Shown here: one piece after another, positions 6,922 through 14,156 of the stretch
Numbering within the stretch: the first letter of the stretch is position 1
How the letters are laid out: every line of letters starts with the position of its first letter
DNA from: Bacillota bacterium
GTDB lineage: Bacteria > Bacillota > Clostridia > Oscillospirales > Ruminococcaceae
Reading direction: 5' to 3'
Length of the DNA: 27,417 nt
Assembly (NCBI GenBank): GCA_023396215.1
Contig: JAEWWW010000147.1
Location: 1-27,417, forward strand
Program-made: the position numbers and the translations under genes
The notes under the pieces: model-generated
Told to the model about the DNA's origin: nothing
Seen by the model: only the letters and a program-made list of their open reading frames with translations
The model's database searches: none

Positions 6922-6943
6922 TAAGCAAATATAAAGAAAAATA

Positions 6944-6972
6944 TTGACCTTTCTCTAGCCGGATGCTATGAT
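6944..6972 (+). promoter_or_regulatory. Promoter of the DeoC-family aldolase gene
   Basis: TTGACC (6944-6949), 17-nt spacer, TATGAT (6967-6972). The expected start of transcription (~6979) falls at the edge of the operator at 6982. Confidence 0.75.
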
Positions 6973-6981
6973 AAATTTGTT

Positions 6982-6998
6982 AAATGTATCATACATTT
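6982..6998. promoter_or_regulatory. Putative GntR operator 1
   Basis: AAATGTATCATACATTT: perfect 8-bp arms around a central C. It contains the GT...AC core expected for GntR-family sites (GTATcATAC). Its place just downstream of the -10 suits repression by blocking initiation. The same palindrome, with G at the centre, recurs at 12951-12965. Confidence 0.75.
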
Positions 6999-7026
6999 GG
7001 AATATATGAAGTGGAGGAGATTATCT

Positions 7027-7734
7027 ATGAAACCTGCAAAAAAGGCAAGCGAAATGTCGGTCAAAGAGCTGGCGGCCTACATCGATCAATCGGTGCTGAA
7101 GCCGGAGTTTACCCAGGAGGAAATCCGCCGCTACATACAGGAGGGCATCGATTTCGGCTGCGCCACCGTCTGCGTCAACCCCGCGTCGCTGGATATCGCC
7201 GCCGAGCTGACCCGCGGCACCGACACCAAAATCTGCGTGGTGTGCGACTTCCCCTTTGGGCTTTCCACCACCGCCTCCAAGGCAATGCAGGCCGAGGAGT
7301 ATTGCAAGCGGGGCGATGTGTACGAGCTGGATATCGTGGCCAACTACGGCTGGATTCGCAGCGGCATGTGGGATGAGGTAACCGCCGATATCAAGGCGGT
7401 CTGCGACGTCTGCCACAGGTACGGCATCGCCGTAAAGACCATTCTGGAAACCGACGCCCTCACCGTCGAGCAGGTGATAAAGGCCACCGAAGCGGTGGTT
7501 GCCGCCGGCAGCGATTTTGTCAAGACCTCCACCGGCTTTTACACCGGCGGCGCCAGTCTGGGCGCCACCCCCGAAATCATCCAGACCATTATGGATGTGG
7601 TGGGCGACCGGGCCAAGATAAAGGGCTCGGGCGGCATCCGCACCCGGGAGCATTTTCTGCAGCTCATCGATATGGGCATCGACCGCATGGGCATCGGCTA
7701 CCGCTCCACCCCGGAGGTTCTGGGCCTGAAGTAA
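7027..7734 (+). CDS. DeoC-family aldolase (deoxyribose-phosphate aldolase-like) with altered phosphate loop
   Basis: 235 residues, whole-family length. Key class I aldolase residues are present: Asp102 (YELDIV), Schiff-base Lys166 (DFVKTSTGF) and Lys199 (KIKGSGGIRT). True deoxyribose-phosphate aldolases cleave 2-deoxyribose-5-phosphate to glyceraldehyde-3-phosphate and acetaldehyde, and bind the phosphate partly through a C-terminal GTSSG loop. Here that loop reads GIGYRST (222-228), and the usual NIGALKSGD segment reads NYGWIRSGM (106-114), so the acceptor may differ. ATG 7027 follows GGAGGAG (7013-7019). It has its own promoter, operator and downstream terminator, so it is a single-gene unit next to its likely repressor. 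It may serve a deoxysugar or other aldol product. Confidence 0.85.
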   Translation: MKPAKKASEMSVKELAAYIDQSVLKPEFTQEEIRRYIQEGIDFGCATVCVNPASLDIAAELTRGTDTKICVVCDFPFGLSTTASKAMQAEEYCKRGDVYELDIVANYGWIRSGMWDEVTADIKAVCDVCHRYGIAVKTILETDALTVEQVIKATEAVVAAGSDFVKTSTGFYTGGASLGATPEIIQTIMDVVGDRAKIKGSGGIRTREHFLQLIDMGIDRMGIGYRSTPEVLGLK

Positions 7735-7798
7735 ACCCCCGCGGCATTCTGCGCAGCCAAGCCCACCGCTTTTGGCGCCGATACAGCGGCAACCCTAC

Positions 7799-7839
7799 AA
7801 CGGCTGTTTGCGGGCCCTGCCTGCGGGCAGCCGTTTTTT
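7799..7839 (+). terminator. Terminator of the aldolase gene
   Basis: AACGGCTG (7799-7806) pairs with CAGCCGTT (7828-7835), with further GC pairing possible inside the 21-nt interior, then six T residues (7834-7839). Confidence 0.8.
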
Positions 7840-7880
7840 ACCGCGGCACAGCGCCGCAAAAGAGGGAGGAGGACGCACCG

Positions 7881-8744
7881 ATGGAGCTCTTCTTTTGGCA
7901 GTACGACCTGCCGGCGGGCTTCGAGTTTGAATGCCTGCGCTACACGGTAAACCCGGGCCAAGGCCCGCTGCACTGGCACAATTACTACCAGATTGGGCTG
8001 TGCGTGCGAGGCGGCGGGGTGTTCGATTTTGAGCAGCGGTCCTACCCCTACCGCGAGGGGGACATCTTTGTGGTGGATAACACCCAGCGCCACGCCGCCT
8101 TTGCCGACGAGGGCACCACCGCCGATTTTATGTTTCTGGTCTTTTACCCCCAGTTTGTGGCCCGGGGCACCGACCACGCCTTTGACTATGAGTACCTGCT
8201 GCCCTTTGCCTACCGCCCCGAGCGCTTTTGCAACAAGCTGGATGGCGCCTCCCCCTTTGGCCGCAGGCTCCGGGAGGCGCTTCTGGATATCGAAGCCGAG
8301 TACCACCGGCAGCGGCAGGGCTACCGGCACCTCATCAGCGCCAAGCTGCGGGTAATTTTGGCCGAGCTGATGAGCTGCTACGGCGTTGGCGAAATCGACC
8401 ACGCCATTGTGGACCGGCACCGCAAGCTGCGCCCCGCCCTGCTCTACCTTGAGGAGCACTGCTGCCAGCCGGTCACCCTCGAGCAGGCGGCCCGGGTGGT
8501 CTACCTCAGCCCCTCCCGCTTTCGCCATCTCTTTCGCGAAACGATGCACGTGGGCTTCAAGGAGTACCTCACCGGGCTGCGCTACCAGCAGGCCAAACGG
8601 ATGCTGGCCGCCACCCAGCTGCCGGTGTCCGAGGTGGCGCTGGCCTGCGGGTTCTCCAACCTTTACCGCTTTTACAGCCTCTTTCGCCAGTGGGATAACC
8701 TGACCCCCGCCCAGTACCGCCAGCGGTCACAGGGGCAACCATAG
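7881..8744 (+). CDS. AraC-family transcriptional regulator with cupin sensor domain
   Basis: 287 residues. The N-terminal ~150 residues are a cupin-type sugar-binding domain (LHWHNYYQIGLCVRGGGVFDFE, then YREGDIFVVDNTQRHAA). The C-terminal ~100 residues hold the two AraC helix-turn-helix units: VTLEQAARVVYLSPSRFRHL and LPVSEVALACGFSNLYRFYS, followed by the family signature region ending DNLTPAQYRQR. AraC proteins of this type activate sugar-utilisation genes when sugar is bound. AGGAGG at 7867-7872 sits 8 nt before ATG 7881. The Fe-S flavin oxidoreductase gene starts 124 nt downstream and is the most likely target. No AraC-type direct repeat could be proved in that gap. Confidence 0.9.
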   Translation: MELFFWQYDLPAGFEFECLRYTVNPGQGPLHWHNYYQIGLCVRGGGVFDFEQRSYPYREGDIFVVDNTQRHAAFADEGTTADFMFLVFYPQFVARGTDHAFDYEYLLPFAYRPERFCNKLDGASPFGRRLREALLDIEAEYHRQRQGYRHLISAKLRVILAELMSCYGVGEIDHAIVDRHRKLRPALLYLEEHCCQPVTLEQAARVVYLSPSRFRHLFRETMHVGFKEYLTGLRYQQAKRMLAATQLPVSEVALACGFSNLYRFYSLFRQWDNLTPAQYRQRSQGQP

Positions 8745-8750
8745 CCGTTT

Positions 8751-8779
8751 TTGACATCTTTCAGCCCGGTTTTGATATT
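8751..8779 (+). promoter_or_regulatory. Candidate promoter of the flavin oxidoreductase gene
   Basis: TTGACA (8751-8756), 17-nt spacer, GATATT (8774-8779). A second AT-rich -10-like stretch lies at 8801-8808, so the exact start is unsure. Confidence 0.45.
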
Positions 8780-8814
8780 CTGCCTCCCCGCCCGGTTTGC
8801 TATATTAAATGTAT

Positions 8815-8830
8815 AGGTACTGGTGTACCT
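8815..8830. promoter_or_regulatory. Palindromic operator-like site before the flavin oxidoreductase gene
   Basis: AGGTAC-TGGT-GTACCT, perfect 6-bp arms. It is immediately preceded by AAATGTAT (8807-8814), a half-site of the palindrome at 6982. It lies 38 nt before the start codon. Confidence 0.5.
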
Positions 8831-8868
8831 GCACACAAAAAGCAGACAGGACAGGGAGGTTTTTGTTT

Positions 8869-10998
8869 ATGACCAGCAAATTTTACCCGCATATGTTTGA
8901 GCCGCTAAGGATTGGCAACATGGTGATTCCCAACCGAATCTGCCATGTACCCACCGATATCAGCTCCTCCAACGCCGACGGCTCGGTCAGCGAACGGGAT
9001 ATCCACCACCACTCACAGATTGCCAAGGGAGGCACCGGCCTCATTGTGGTGGGGGCCACCACCCCCGACGCCGCCACCGGCCGCCCCACCGTCACCTGTC
9101 TGGTGGCCGATAACGACAACTACATACCCGGCCTGACCCGCCTTGCACAGTCGATGCACCGCTACGGGGCAAAATGCATCGTGCAGCTGCAGCACCCCGG
9201 CCGCCAGTGCGCCATCCCCCGCCACAACACCATGTCCACCAACGATATGGTGGTCAAGCTGCCTTGGAGCGCGGGCCACGAGGTGGTCTTTGAAAATCAG
9301 GAGGAAAAGGGCAAGGAGGTGCGGGGCATCACCACCGAGGAATGCCTCGAGATGATTGATAAATTCTCCGACGCCGCGTGGCGGGTGAAGCAGGCCGGCT
9401 TTGACGGGGTGGAGCTGCACGCCGCCCACGGCTACCTGATTTCGCAGTTTATGAGCCCCTACCTCAACCGCCGCATCGACCGCTTTGGCGGCAGCTTTGA
9501 AAACCGCATGCGGTTCCCACTGGCGATTGTGGCTTCTATCCAGAAAAAGTGCGGTAAAGATTTCCCCATCTTTGTACGCTACTCCATCGACGAATTCTTA
9601 GAGGGCTCCCGCCGGCTGGATGAAAGCATTCTGGTGGCGCAGGAGTTTGAACGGGCCGGAGTGGCCTGCCTCGATCTGAGCTGCTGCATTCAGGAAACCC
9701 CCGGCGCGGGCTTCTGCCCCATGCAGTATGACGAGGGCTGGCAGGTAGAGGCGGCAGCCGCCATCAAGCAGGCGGTGTCTATCCCCACCATCTGCAACCG
9801 CGTGCTGCGCAACCCCGAATACTGCGAAGAGCTTTTGGCGCAGGGCAAGGCCGATATGGTGGGGCTTTCTCGCCAGCTTCTGGCCGACCCCTACTGGCCG
9901 GTCAAGGCCGCCATGGGCAAGCCGGAGGAGATTCGCAAATGCATCAGCTGCCTCACCGGCTGCTGGCAGGAGTCGATGATGGCCAAGAAGGAGATTCAGT
10001 GCGCCATCAACCCCGCCTGCGGCCACATGGAGTTTGACCAGATACAGCCCGCTCCCACCCCCATGACGGTGGCGGTGGTAGGCGGCGGCCCCGCCGGTAT
10101 GGAAGCGGCGCGGCTGGCCACCATCCGTGGGCACAAGGTGACCCTCTTTGAAAAAACCGGCGAGCTGGGGGGCGCTATCCTCGGCTGCTGCGTGGTGCCC
10201 GGCAAAGAGAAGATGAAGTGGTACACCGACTGGATTCGCTACCAGATAAACAAGCTGGGGGTCGAGGTGCGGCTGAACTGCCAGCCCGACGTCGAGCAGC
10301 TGCGCAGGTATGACATCGTCCTCAACGCCACCGGGGCAAGCTCCTGTCTGCCCGACTGCATCGGCAACGACAACCCCATGGTGGTGCCCTTCGAACAGGT
10401 GCTGGCCTGCCCCAAGGTGAGCTGCGAGCATTACCCCGGCGGCCGCAAGATGCGCAAGGTAGGCGACCGGGTGCTGGTCTGGGGCGACCATTTTGCCGCG
10501 GTGGATACCGCCGAGTTCCTCGCCTCGCTGGGCAAGCAGGTCACCGTGGTCACCGAAAACAGGGAGCTTGGCAGCCGCCTCGAGGTAATACATATGTATG
10601 TCACCCGCAAAAACTTCAGGCAGGAGCACGCCGAGGGCCTTGAGCATCAAAAGACCAACCGCTACCCGGTCAAGGTGTACGAAAGCACCACTCTCTACCA
10701 GATAGAGGACGGCGCCGTGGTGCTGATAGACAACGGCTTCCACAAAACCCGGCTGGAGGTTGACACGGTGGTCAACTGCAACGTACGGCCCAACACCGCC
10801 TTCTTTGAGGAGATGGTGGCCGCCGGACTGCCGGTGGTCAATGCCGGGGATTCGGTGGCGGTGCGCAACCTGCACGCCGCCGTGGACGAGGGCGCGCTCT
10901 TCGGCCTCAAGCTGGATGAAAAAACCCTGCTCTGGAACCCCAACCACGCCGTCATGAACGACCTGCCGCTGGACGTCTACGGCATGCTGACCCGTTAA
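8869..10998 (+). CDS. NADH:flavin oxidoreductase, Old Yellow Enzyme/2,4-dienoyl-CoA reductase type (FMN, 4Fe-4S, FAD)
   Basis: 709 residues. Residues ~1-340 form the FMN-binding OYE barrel, with HGYLISQFMSPYLNRRIDRFG and GGSFENRMRFP. A 4Fe-4S ligand set follows: Cys358, Cys361, Cys365, Cys378 (CxxCx3Cx12C). FAD binding is shown by VAVVGGGPAGMEAARLA near 400-417. The second dinucleotide motif near 535 reads VLVWGDHFAAVDTAEFLASL, lacking the usual GxGxxG. Relatives reduce carbon-carbon double bonds next to a carbonyl: dienoyl-CoA reductase, bile-acid BaiCD/BaiH and isoflavone (daidzein) reductases. Start ATG 8869 is chosen for AGGGAGG (8853-8859) 9 nt upstream; an earlier in-frame ATG at 8809 would lie in the promoter and has no ribosome site. 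AraC gene upstream, strong terminator downstream, so monocistronic. Substrate unknown. Confidence 0.9.
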   Translation: MTSKFYPHMFEPLRIGNMVIPNRICHVPTDISSSNADGSVSERDIHHHSQIAKGGTGLIVVGATTPDAATGRPTVTCLVADNDNYIPGLTRLAQSMHRYGAKCIVQLQHPGRQCAIPRHNTMSTNDMVVKLPWSAGHEVVFENQEEKGKEVRGITTEECLEMIDKFSDAAWRVKQAGFDGVELHAAHGYLISQFMSPYLNRRIDRFGGSFENRMRFPLAIVASIQKKCGKDFPIFVRYSIDEFLEGSRRLDESILVAQEFERAGVACLDLSCCIQETPGAGFCPMQYDEGWQVEAAAAIKQAVSIPTICNRVLRNPEYCEELLAQGKADMVGLSRQLLADPYWPVKAAMGKPEEIRKCISCLTGCWQESMMAKKEIQCAINPACGHMEFDQIQPAPTPMTVAVVGGGPAGMEAARLATIRGHKVTLFEKTGELGGAILGCCVVPGKEKMKWYTDWIRYQINKLGVEVRLNCQPDVEQLRRYDIVLNATGASSCLPDCIGNDNPMVVPFEQVLACPKVSCEHYPGGRKMRKVGDRVLVWGDHFAAVDTAEFLASLGKQVTVVTENRELGSRLEVIHMYVTRKNFRQEHAEGLEHQKTNRYPVKVYESTTLYQIEDGAVVLIDNGFHKTRLEVDTVVNCNVRPNTAFFEEMVAAGLPVVNAGDSVAVRNLHAAVDEGALFGLKLDEKTLLWNPNHAVMNDLPLDVYGMLTR

Positions 10999-11049
10999 GG
11001 CGGCACGGCATATCCTTATTTTCATAACAGGCGGCTTTGGGAGCCGCAT

Positions 11050-11086
11050 GGAATCGCACAACCAAGGTTGTGCGATTCCTTTTTAT
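11050..11086 (+). terminator. Very strong intrinsic terminator
   Basis: GGAATCGCACAACC (11050-11063) and GGTTGTGCGATTCC (11066-11079) are perfect complements with an AA centre, followed by TTTTT. It ends the flavin oxidoreductase transcript. Confidence 0.9.
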
Positions 11087-11104
11087 ATAAGCCTCCACCC
11101 AAAG

Positions 11105-11280
11105 AGGGGGGTGAGGCACACCTATTTAACCCTGCCGGAGGCCTGGGGGGCACACGGGGGAACCAGTCCCTCCCGTGTGGCGCTTCGCGTCTGAAAGACG
11201 CCGCATGTTCCGCAGAACATGCAAGCGCCTTGGCAGGGGGGTGAGACGCACCATTCCACCGGCTTTCGCCACCGGAGAAG
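11105..11280. repeat. Hairpin-dense block with direct repeat
   Basis: Hairpin CACACGGG (11151-11158) / CCCGTGTG (11172-11179). Next comes a three-way-junction layout: GGCGCTT (11179-11185) pairs with AAGCGCC (11223-11229) and encloses GCGTCT-GAA-AGACGC (11187-11201) and GCATGTTC-CGCA-GAACATGC (11203-11222). A direct repeat GGGGGGTGAG occurs at both ends (~11106 and ~11236), each followed by a CACC-containing segment. This could be a repetitive intergenic element or a structured RNA; no protein signature on either strand. Confidence 0.55.
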
Positions 11281-11479
11281 TTTGCCGCTTGGTCAGCTTT
11301 ACCCCCACTACGACGGTGTATCGGAAAACAACGGCCTGCGCGGCACCGCACAGGGGGTAGGGGAATGGGCGGCCCCATACAAGGAGTTTTTGTCTCCGAG
11401 CGGCAACACCGGGATTGTGAATGATACACAACAACTCCAATGACTTATCGTCTAAGACATAGATTATACCAAAAACGCC

Positions 11480-11508
11480 TTGATGCCGAACGTAAAAAAT
11501 GTTATTAT
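11480..11508 (+). promoter_or_regulatory. Promoter of the ROK gene
   Basis: TTGATG (11480-11485), 17-nt spacer, TATTAT (11503-11508). An inverted pair GAATTA (11517-11522) / TAATTC (11542-11547) just downstream could be an autoregulatory site. Confidence 0.5.
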
Positions 11509-11631
11509 TTTAGCAAGAATTAGTCAATTCACTGAACAAATTAATTCAGCAGCCTCTTTTTTTCCCTGAACGAGCGGGTTGCCGCCGCGAACCGGGGCGA
11601 AAAGGCTGCCCAATGACCGAGGGCAGAGCAG

Positions 11632-12831
11632 ATGAAAATACTCAACCAACAAATTATCAAAACCAACAACCTGCGCAAGGTCTTTTCGCTGATTCTGAAC
11701 CGCTCGCCGGTTTCCCGCATCGAGCTTGCCGACATCACCCGCCTGAGCAAGACCACCATCTCCGCTCTGGTGGATGAGCTGATTACCAAGGGCTTTGTGG
11801 TGGACGAGGGCGCGGTGGACACCGGGCGTCAGGGGCGCAAGCCCAACCAACTGCGGGTCAACCACGAAAGCAACGTGGTGGCGGTCATCAACTGGCACAT
11901 TGAGGAGCTGGAGGTCAGTCTGGTGGATTTGGCGGGAGACATCGCCTTTCGCGTCGATATCCCGGTGTCGGAGGAGGAGGACTTCCCCCGGCTTATTCGC
12001 AGCACCTATGACGGGATTCTCTGCCGTGAGGCCGCCGGCCGCCGCATACTGGGCTTCTGCCTGATTGTCCCCAGCATGCTCGACCCGGTAAATAAGCGGA
12101 TGATTTCCACCACCCTGCCGGTGCCGATGGAAAGCGACGTCCTCGACCAAATCTGCCGACTGTTCACCGATATCCCCATGGCGGTTTTCAACGACACCGC
12201 CTGCTACGCCTACGCCGAAAAGGCCCTCACCAAGATGGATACCAACACCTTCACCTTTATCAACATCAATAAGGGCGTGGGCGCCATCATCGTTTCCAAC
12301 GGGGTGATGATACAGGGCGAGGGGGGCATGCGCTCCCAGCTGGGGCACTACTCGCTGCACCGAGACGGCGAGCCCTGCATCTGCGGCAACCGAGGCTGCC
12401 TCGAAAACGAGATTGGCGAATCCGCCCTTGTCAAGCGGGCCAGACGGATGGGCGTCTATGAGGCCATCGCACAGGACGGGCACATTACCTTCGAGCTGCT
12501 GGGCAGGCAGGCCGACAGCGGCAACCCCGCCGCCCGCCGCTTTGTCGAGGAGCTGGCCGATGACCTCGCCTACACATTGGGCAACCTCTTCACCGTCTAC
12601 AACACCAGCCATGTCATCATCGGCGGCCGGGGGCAAAACCTGGGCAGCCATTACCTGCAGGAGCTGGATAAACGGGTGAAGGCGGTGGGCTTCAAGGCGT
12701 TTGTGGAAAACATTAAAACCCGCTACACCGCCCTTGGCGACGACGCCATCATGCGGGGGGCCGCCCGGTACTTCATCGATAAATACTACGACTTTCTGGG
12801 GCCGATGCAGCATCTGGTGGTGCTGGAGTAA
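11632..12831 (+). CDS. ROK-family transcriptional regulator (NagC/XylR type)
   Basis: 399 residues. Residues ~1-70 are a winged helix (NLRKVFSLILNRSPVSRIEL, then RLSKTTISALVDELITKGFV) ending in the GRQGRKP linker typical of NagC/XylR. The rest is a ROK sugar-kinase fold: FNDTACYAYAEKA in place of the kinase NDAN-type motif, the glycine-rich NKGVGAIIVSNGVMIQGEGG, and the zinc site starting at GHYSLHRDG with Cys249, Cys251 and Cys256 (CxCGxxGC). The substituted Asn in the NDAN-type motif and the DNA-binding domain argue for a regulator, not a kinase. These proteins sense free sugars or amino sugars. The downstream dehydrogenase/isomerase cluster begins 155 nt later and is the probable target, alongside the GntR site. 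Shine-Dalgarno is weak (GAGGGCAGAG). Confidence 0.9.
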   Translation: MKILNQQIIKTNNLRKVFSLILNRSPVSRIELADITRLSKTTISALVDELITKGFVVDEGAVDTGRQGRKPNQLRVNHESNVVAVINWHIEELEVSLVDLAGDIAFRVDIPVSEEEDFPRLIRSTYDGILCREAAGRRILGFCLIVPSMLDPVNKRMISTTLPVPMESDVLDQICRLFTDIPMAVFNDTACYAYAEKALTKMDTNTFTFININKGVGAIIVSNGVMIQGEGGMRSQLGHYSLHRDGEPCICGNRGCLENEIGESALVKRARRMGVYEAIAQDGHITFELLGRQADSGNPAARRFVEELADDLAYTLGNLFTVYNTSHVIIGGRGQNLGSHYLQELDKRVKAVGFKAFVENIKTRYTALGDDAIMRGAARYFIDKYYDFLGPMQHLVVLE

Positions 12832-12930
12832 GCCCCTGCCCCGGCAAAAGCGCCGGGCTGGTGGAATGCCACAAGTTTTTTCTGCGTATTTTATGATAAG
12901 TGGTGTGTATACAAGCCTCGGTTCATCCTT

Positions 12931-12936
12931 TATAAT
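12931..12936 (+). promoter_or_regulatory. -10 box of the dehydrogenase operon
   Basis: Perfect TATAAT with only a poor -35 match (TATACA at 12908-12913, 17-nt spacer), which would suit activation by a regulator. The operator-like palindrome follows 14 nt later. Confidence 0.5.
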
Positions 12937-12950
12937 AAATATTAGTACCT

Positions 12951-12965
12951 AATGTATGATACATT
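12951..12965. promoter_or_regulatory. Putative GntR operator 2
   Basis: AATGTATGATACATT: perfect 7-bp arms around a central G, followed by another T. Fifteen of the 17 positions of the site at 6982-6998 match; one difference is the central base. It lies between the -10 box and the ribosome site of the first dehydrogenase gene, as at the aldolase gene. Confidence 0.75.
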
Positions 12966-12986
12966 TAAAACGCAGAAGGAGGCAGT

Positions 12987-14132
12987 ATGATGAAACAACT
13001 GAGAACGGGCGTGGTGGGCGTCGGTTTTATCGGCGTGGTACATATCGAGCAGCTGCGCCGTTTGGGCAATATTGAGGTGGTGGCCATCACCGACAGCGCC
13101 GACCCCCAGGAAAAAGCCGACGCGCTGTTTGTCCCCAAGGGGTATGCAGACTACCGCGAGATGATTGACAATGAGAAACTGGATTGCATCCACATCTGCA
13201 CCCCCAACAACACCCATTTTGACATCGCTGTCTACGCCCTTGAGCGGGGAGTACACGTGGTCTGTGAAAAACCCATGACCTGCACCGCCGAAGAAGCCCG
13301 CAAGCTGCGCGACATGGCCAAGGAGAAGGGCCTCGTGCACGCCATGAACTTCAACTGCCGGTTTTACCCCATGGCCTACCAGATGCGGCAGATGGTCAAA
13401 AGCGGCGAGGTGGGCGAGGTGTACACCATCCATGGCGGCTATCTGCAGGACTGGCTCTATTACGAAACCGACTATAGCTGGCGGCTGGAGCCCGAGGCCA
13501 GCGGCGCTTCCCGCGCCTTTGCCGATATCGGCTCCCACTGGATAGACCTTGTGGAGTATGTCACCGGCCTGCGGGTCACCGAGGTGCTGGCCGACTTTGA
13601 AATCTTCCACAAAACCCGCAAAAAGCCGCTGAAGGCCATCGATACCTACTCCGGCATGGCGCTGCGCCCCGAGGATTATCAGGAGGTGCCCATCCAGACC
13701 GAGGACTACGCCACCGTGCTGTTCCATCTGGAAAACGGCACCCACGCCTGCTGCAACATCAGCCAGGTCTTTGCCGGGCGCAAAAACCAGATGCTTGTTT
13801 CGCTGGCGGGCAGCAAATGCGCCCTGCATTGGGATAGCGAAAACTCCAACGCCCTGTGGGTGGGCCGCCGCGAAACCCGCAACGGTGAGCTGGTGAAGGA
13901 CCCCTCGATACTGGACGACGGCACCAAGACGGTCATCAGCTATCCCGGCGGCCATGTGGAAGGCTTTGCCGACACCTTTAAACAAAACTTTAAGCAGATT
14001 TATGCGAAAATTGCCGCAGGAGACACCACCCCCGCCGACTTTGCCACCTTTGAGGACGGCCTGCGGGAGATGGTGCTCTGCGAAAAAATCATCCAAAGCG
14101 CAAAGGAACGCCGCTGGGTTGCGGTCGACTAA
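12987..14132 (+). CDS. Gfo/Idh/MocA-family oxidoreductase
   Basis: 381 residues. Rossmann fold at the N-terminus (GVVGVGFIGVVHIEQ), then the family's CEKPM motif with catalytic Lys95 and the second-domain motif ADIGSHWIDLVEYVTG with Asp180, His184 and Asp187. Members oxidise a hydroxyl of a sugar, inositol or glycoside with NAD(P), often at C3. AAGGAGG (12976-12982) serves either ATG 12987 or the adjacent ATG 12990; the second has better spacing. It is the first gene of a likely operon with the isomerase at 14157 (24-nt gap), then 15232 and 16601. Controlled by the palindrome at 12951 and possibly by the ROK protein. Substrate not determinable. Confidence 0.9.
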   Translation: MMKQLRTGVVGVGFIGVVHIEQLRRLGNIEVVAITDSADPQEKADALFVPKGYADYREMIDNEKLDCIHICTPNNTHFDIAVYALERGVHVVCEKPMTCTAEEARKLRDMAKEKGLVHAMNFNCRFYPMAYQMRQMVKSGEVGEVYTIHGGYLQDWLYYETDYSWRLEPEASGASRAFADIGSHWIDLVEYVTGLRVTEVLADFEIFHKTRKKPLKAIDTYSGMALRPEDYQEVPIQTEDYATVLFHLENGTHACCNISQVFAGRKNQMLVSLAGSKCALHWDSENSNALWVGRRETRNGELVKDPSILDDGTKTVISYPGGHVEGFADTFKQNFKQIYAKIAAGDTTPADFATFEDGLREMVLCEKIIQSAKERRWVAVD

Positions 14133-14156
14133 ACTTTCCACAGGAGGGCAGGGCAT

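Larger units (their letters stand above)
10999..11631. other. Long intergenic region between flavin oxidoreductase and ROK genes
   Basis: 633 nt with no supported gene. It contains a terminator (11050-11086), a hairpin-dense GC-rich block (11105-11280), about 200 nt of nothing recognisable, and the ROK promoter (11480-11508). Confidence 0.65.

Noticed and set aside
9598..11061. 487-codon minus-strand open frame opposite the flavin oxidoreductase gene
   Set aside because: Antisense artefact of GC-rich coding DNA; it even runs across the strong terminator at 11050 and has no motif.
11022..11443. Small open frames in the 10999-11631 gap, on both strands
   Set aside because: No ribosome binding sites or recognised motifs; they run through the hairpin block and look like translated repeat sequence.
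12840..12882. Possible terminator after the ROK gene
   Set aside because: CCCGGC/GCCGGG is not followed by T residues, and the GTGG/CCAC stem before the T-run is only 4 bp; too weak to call.
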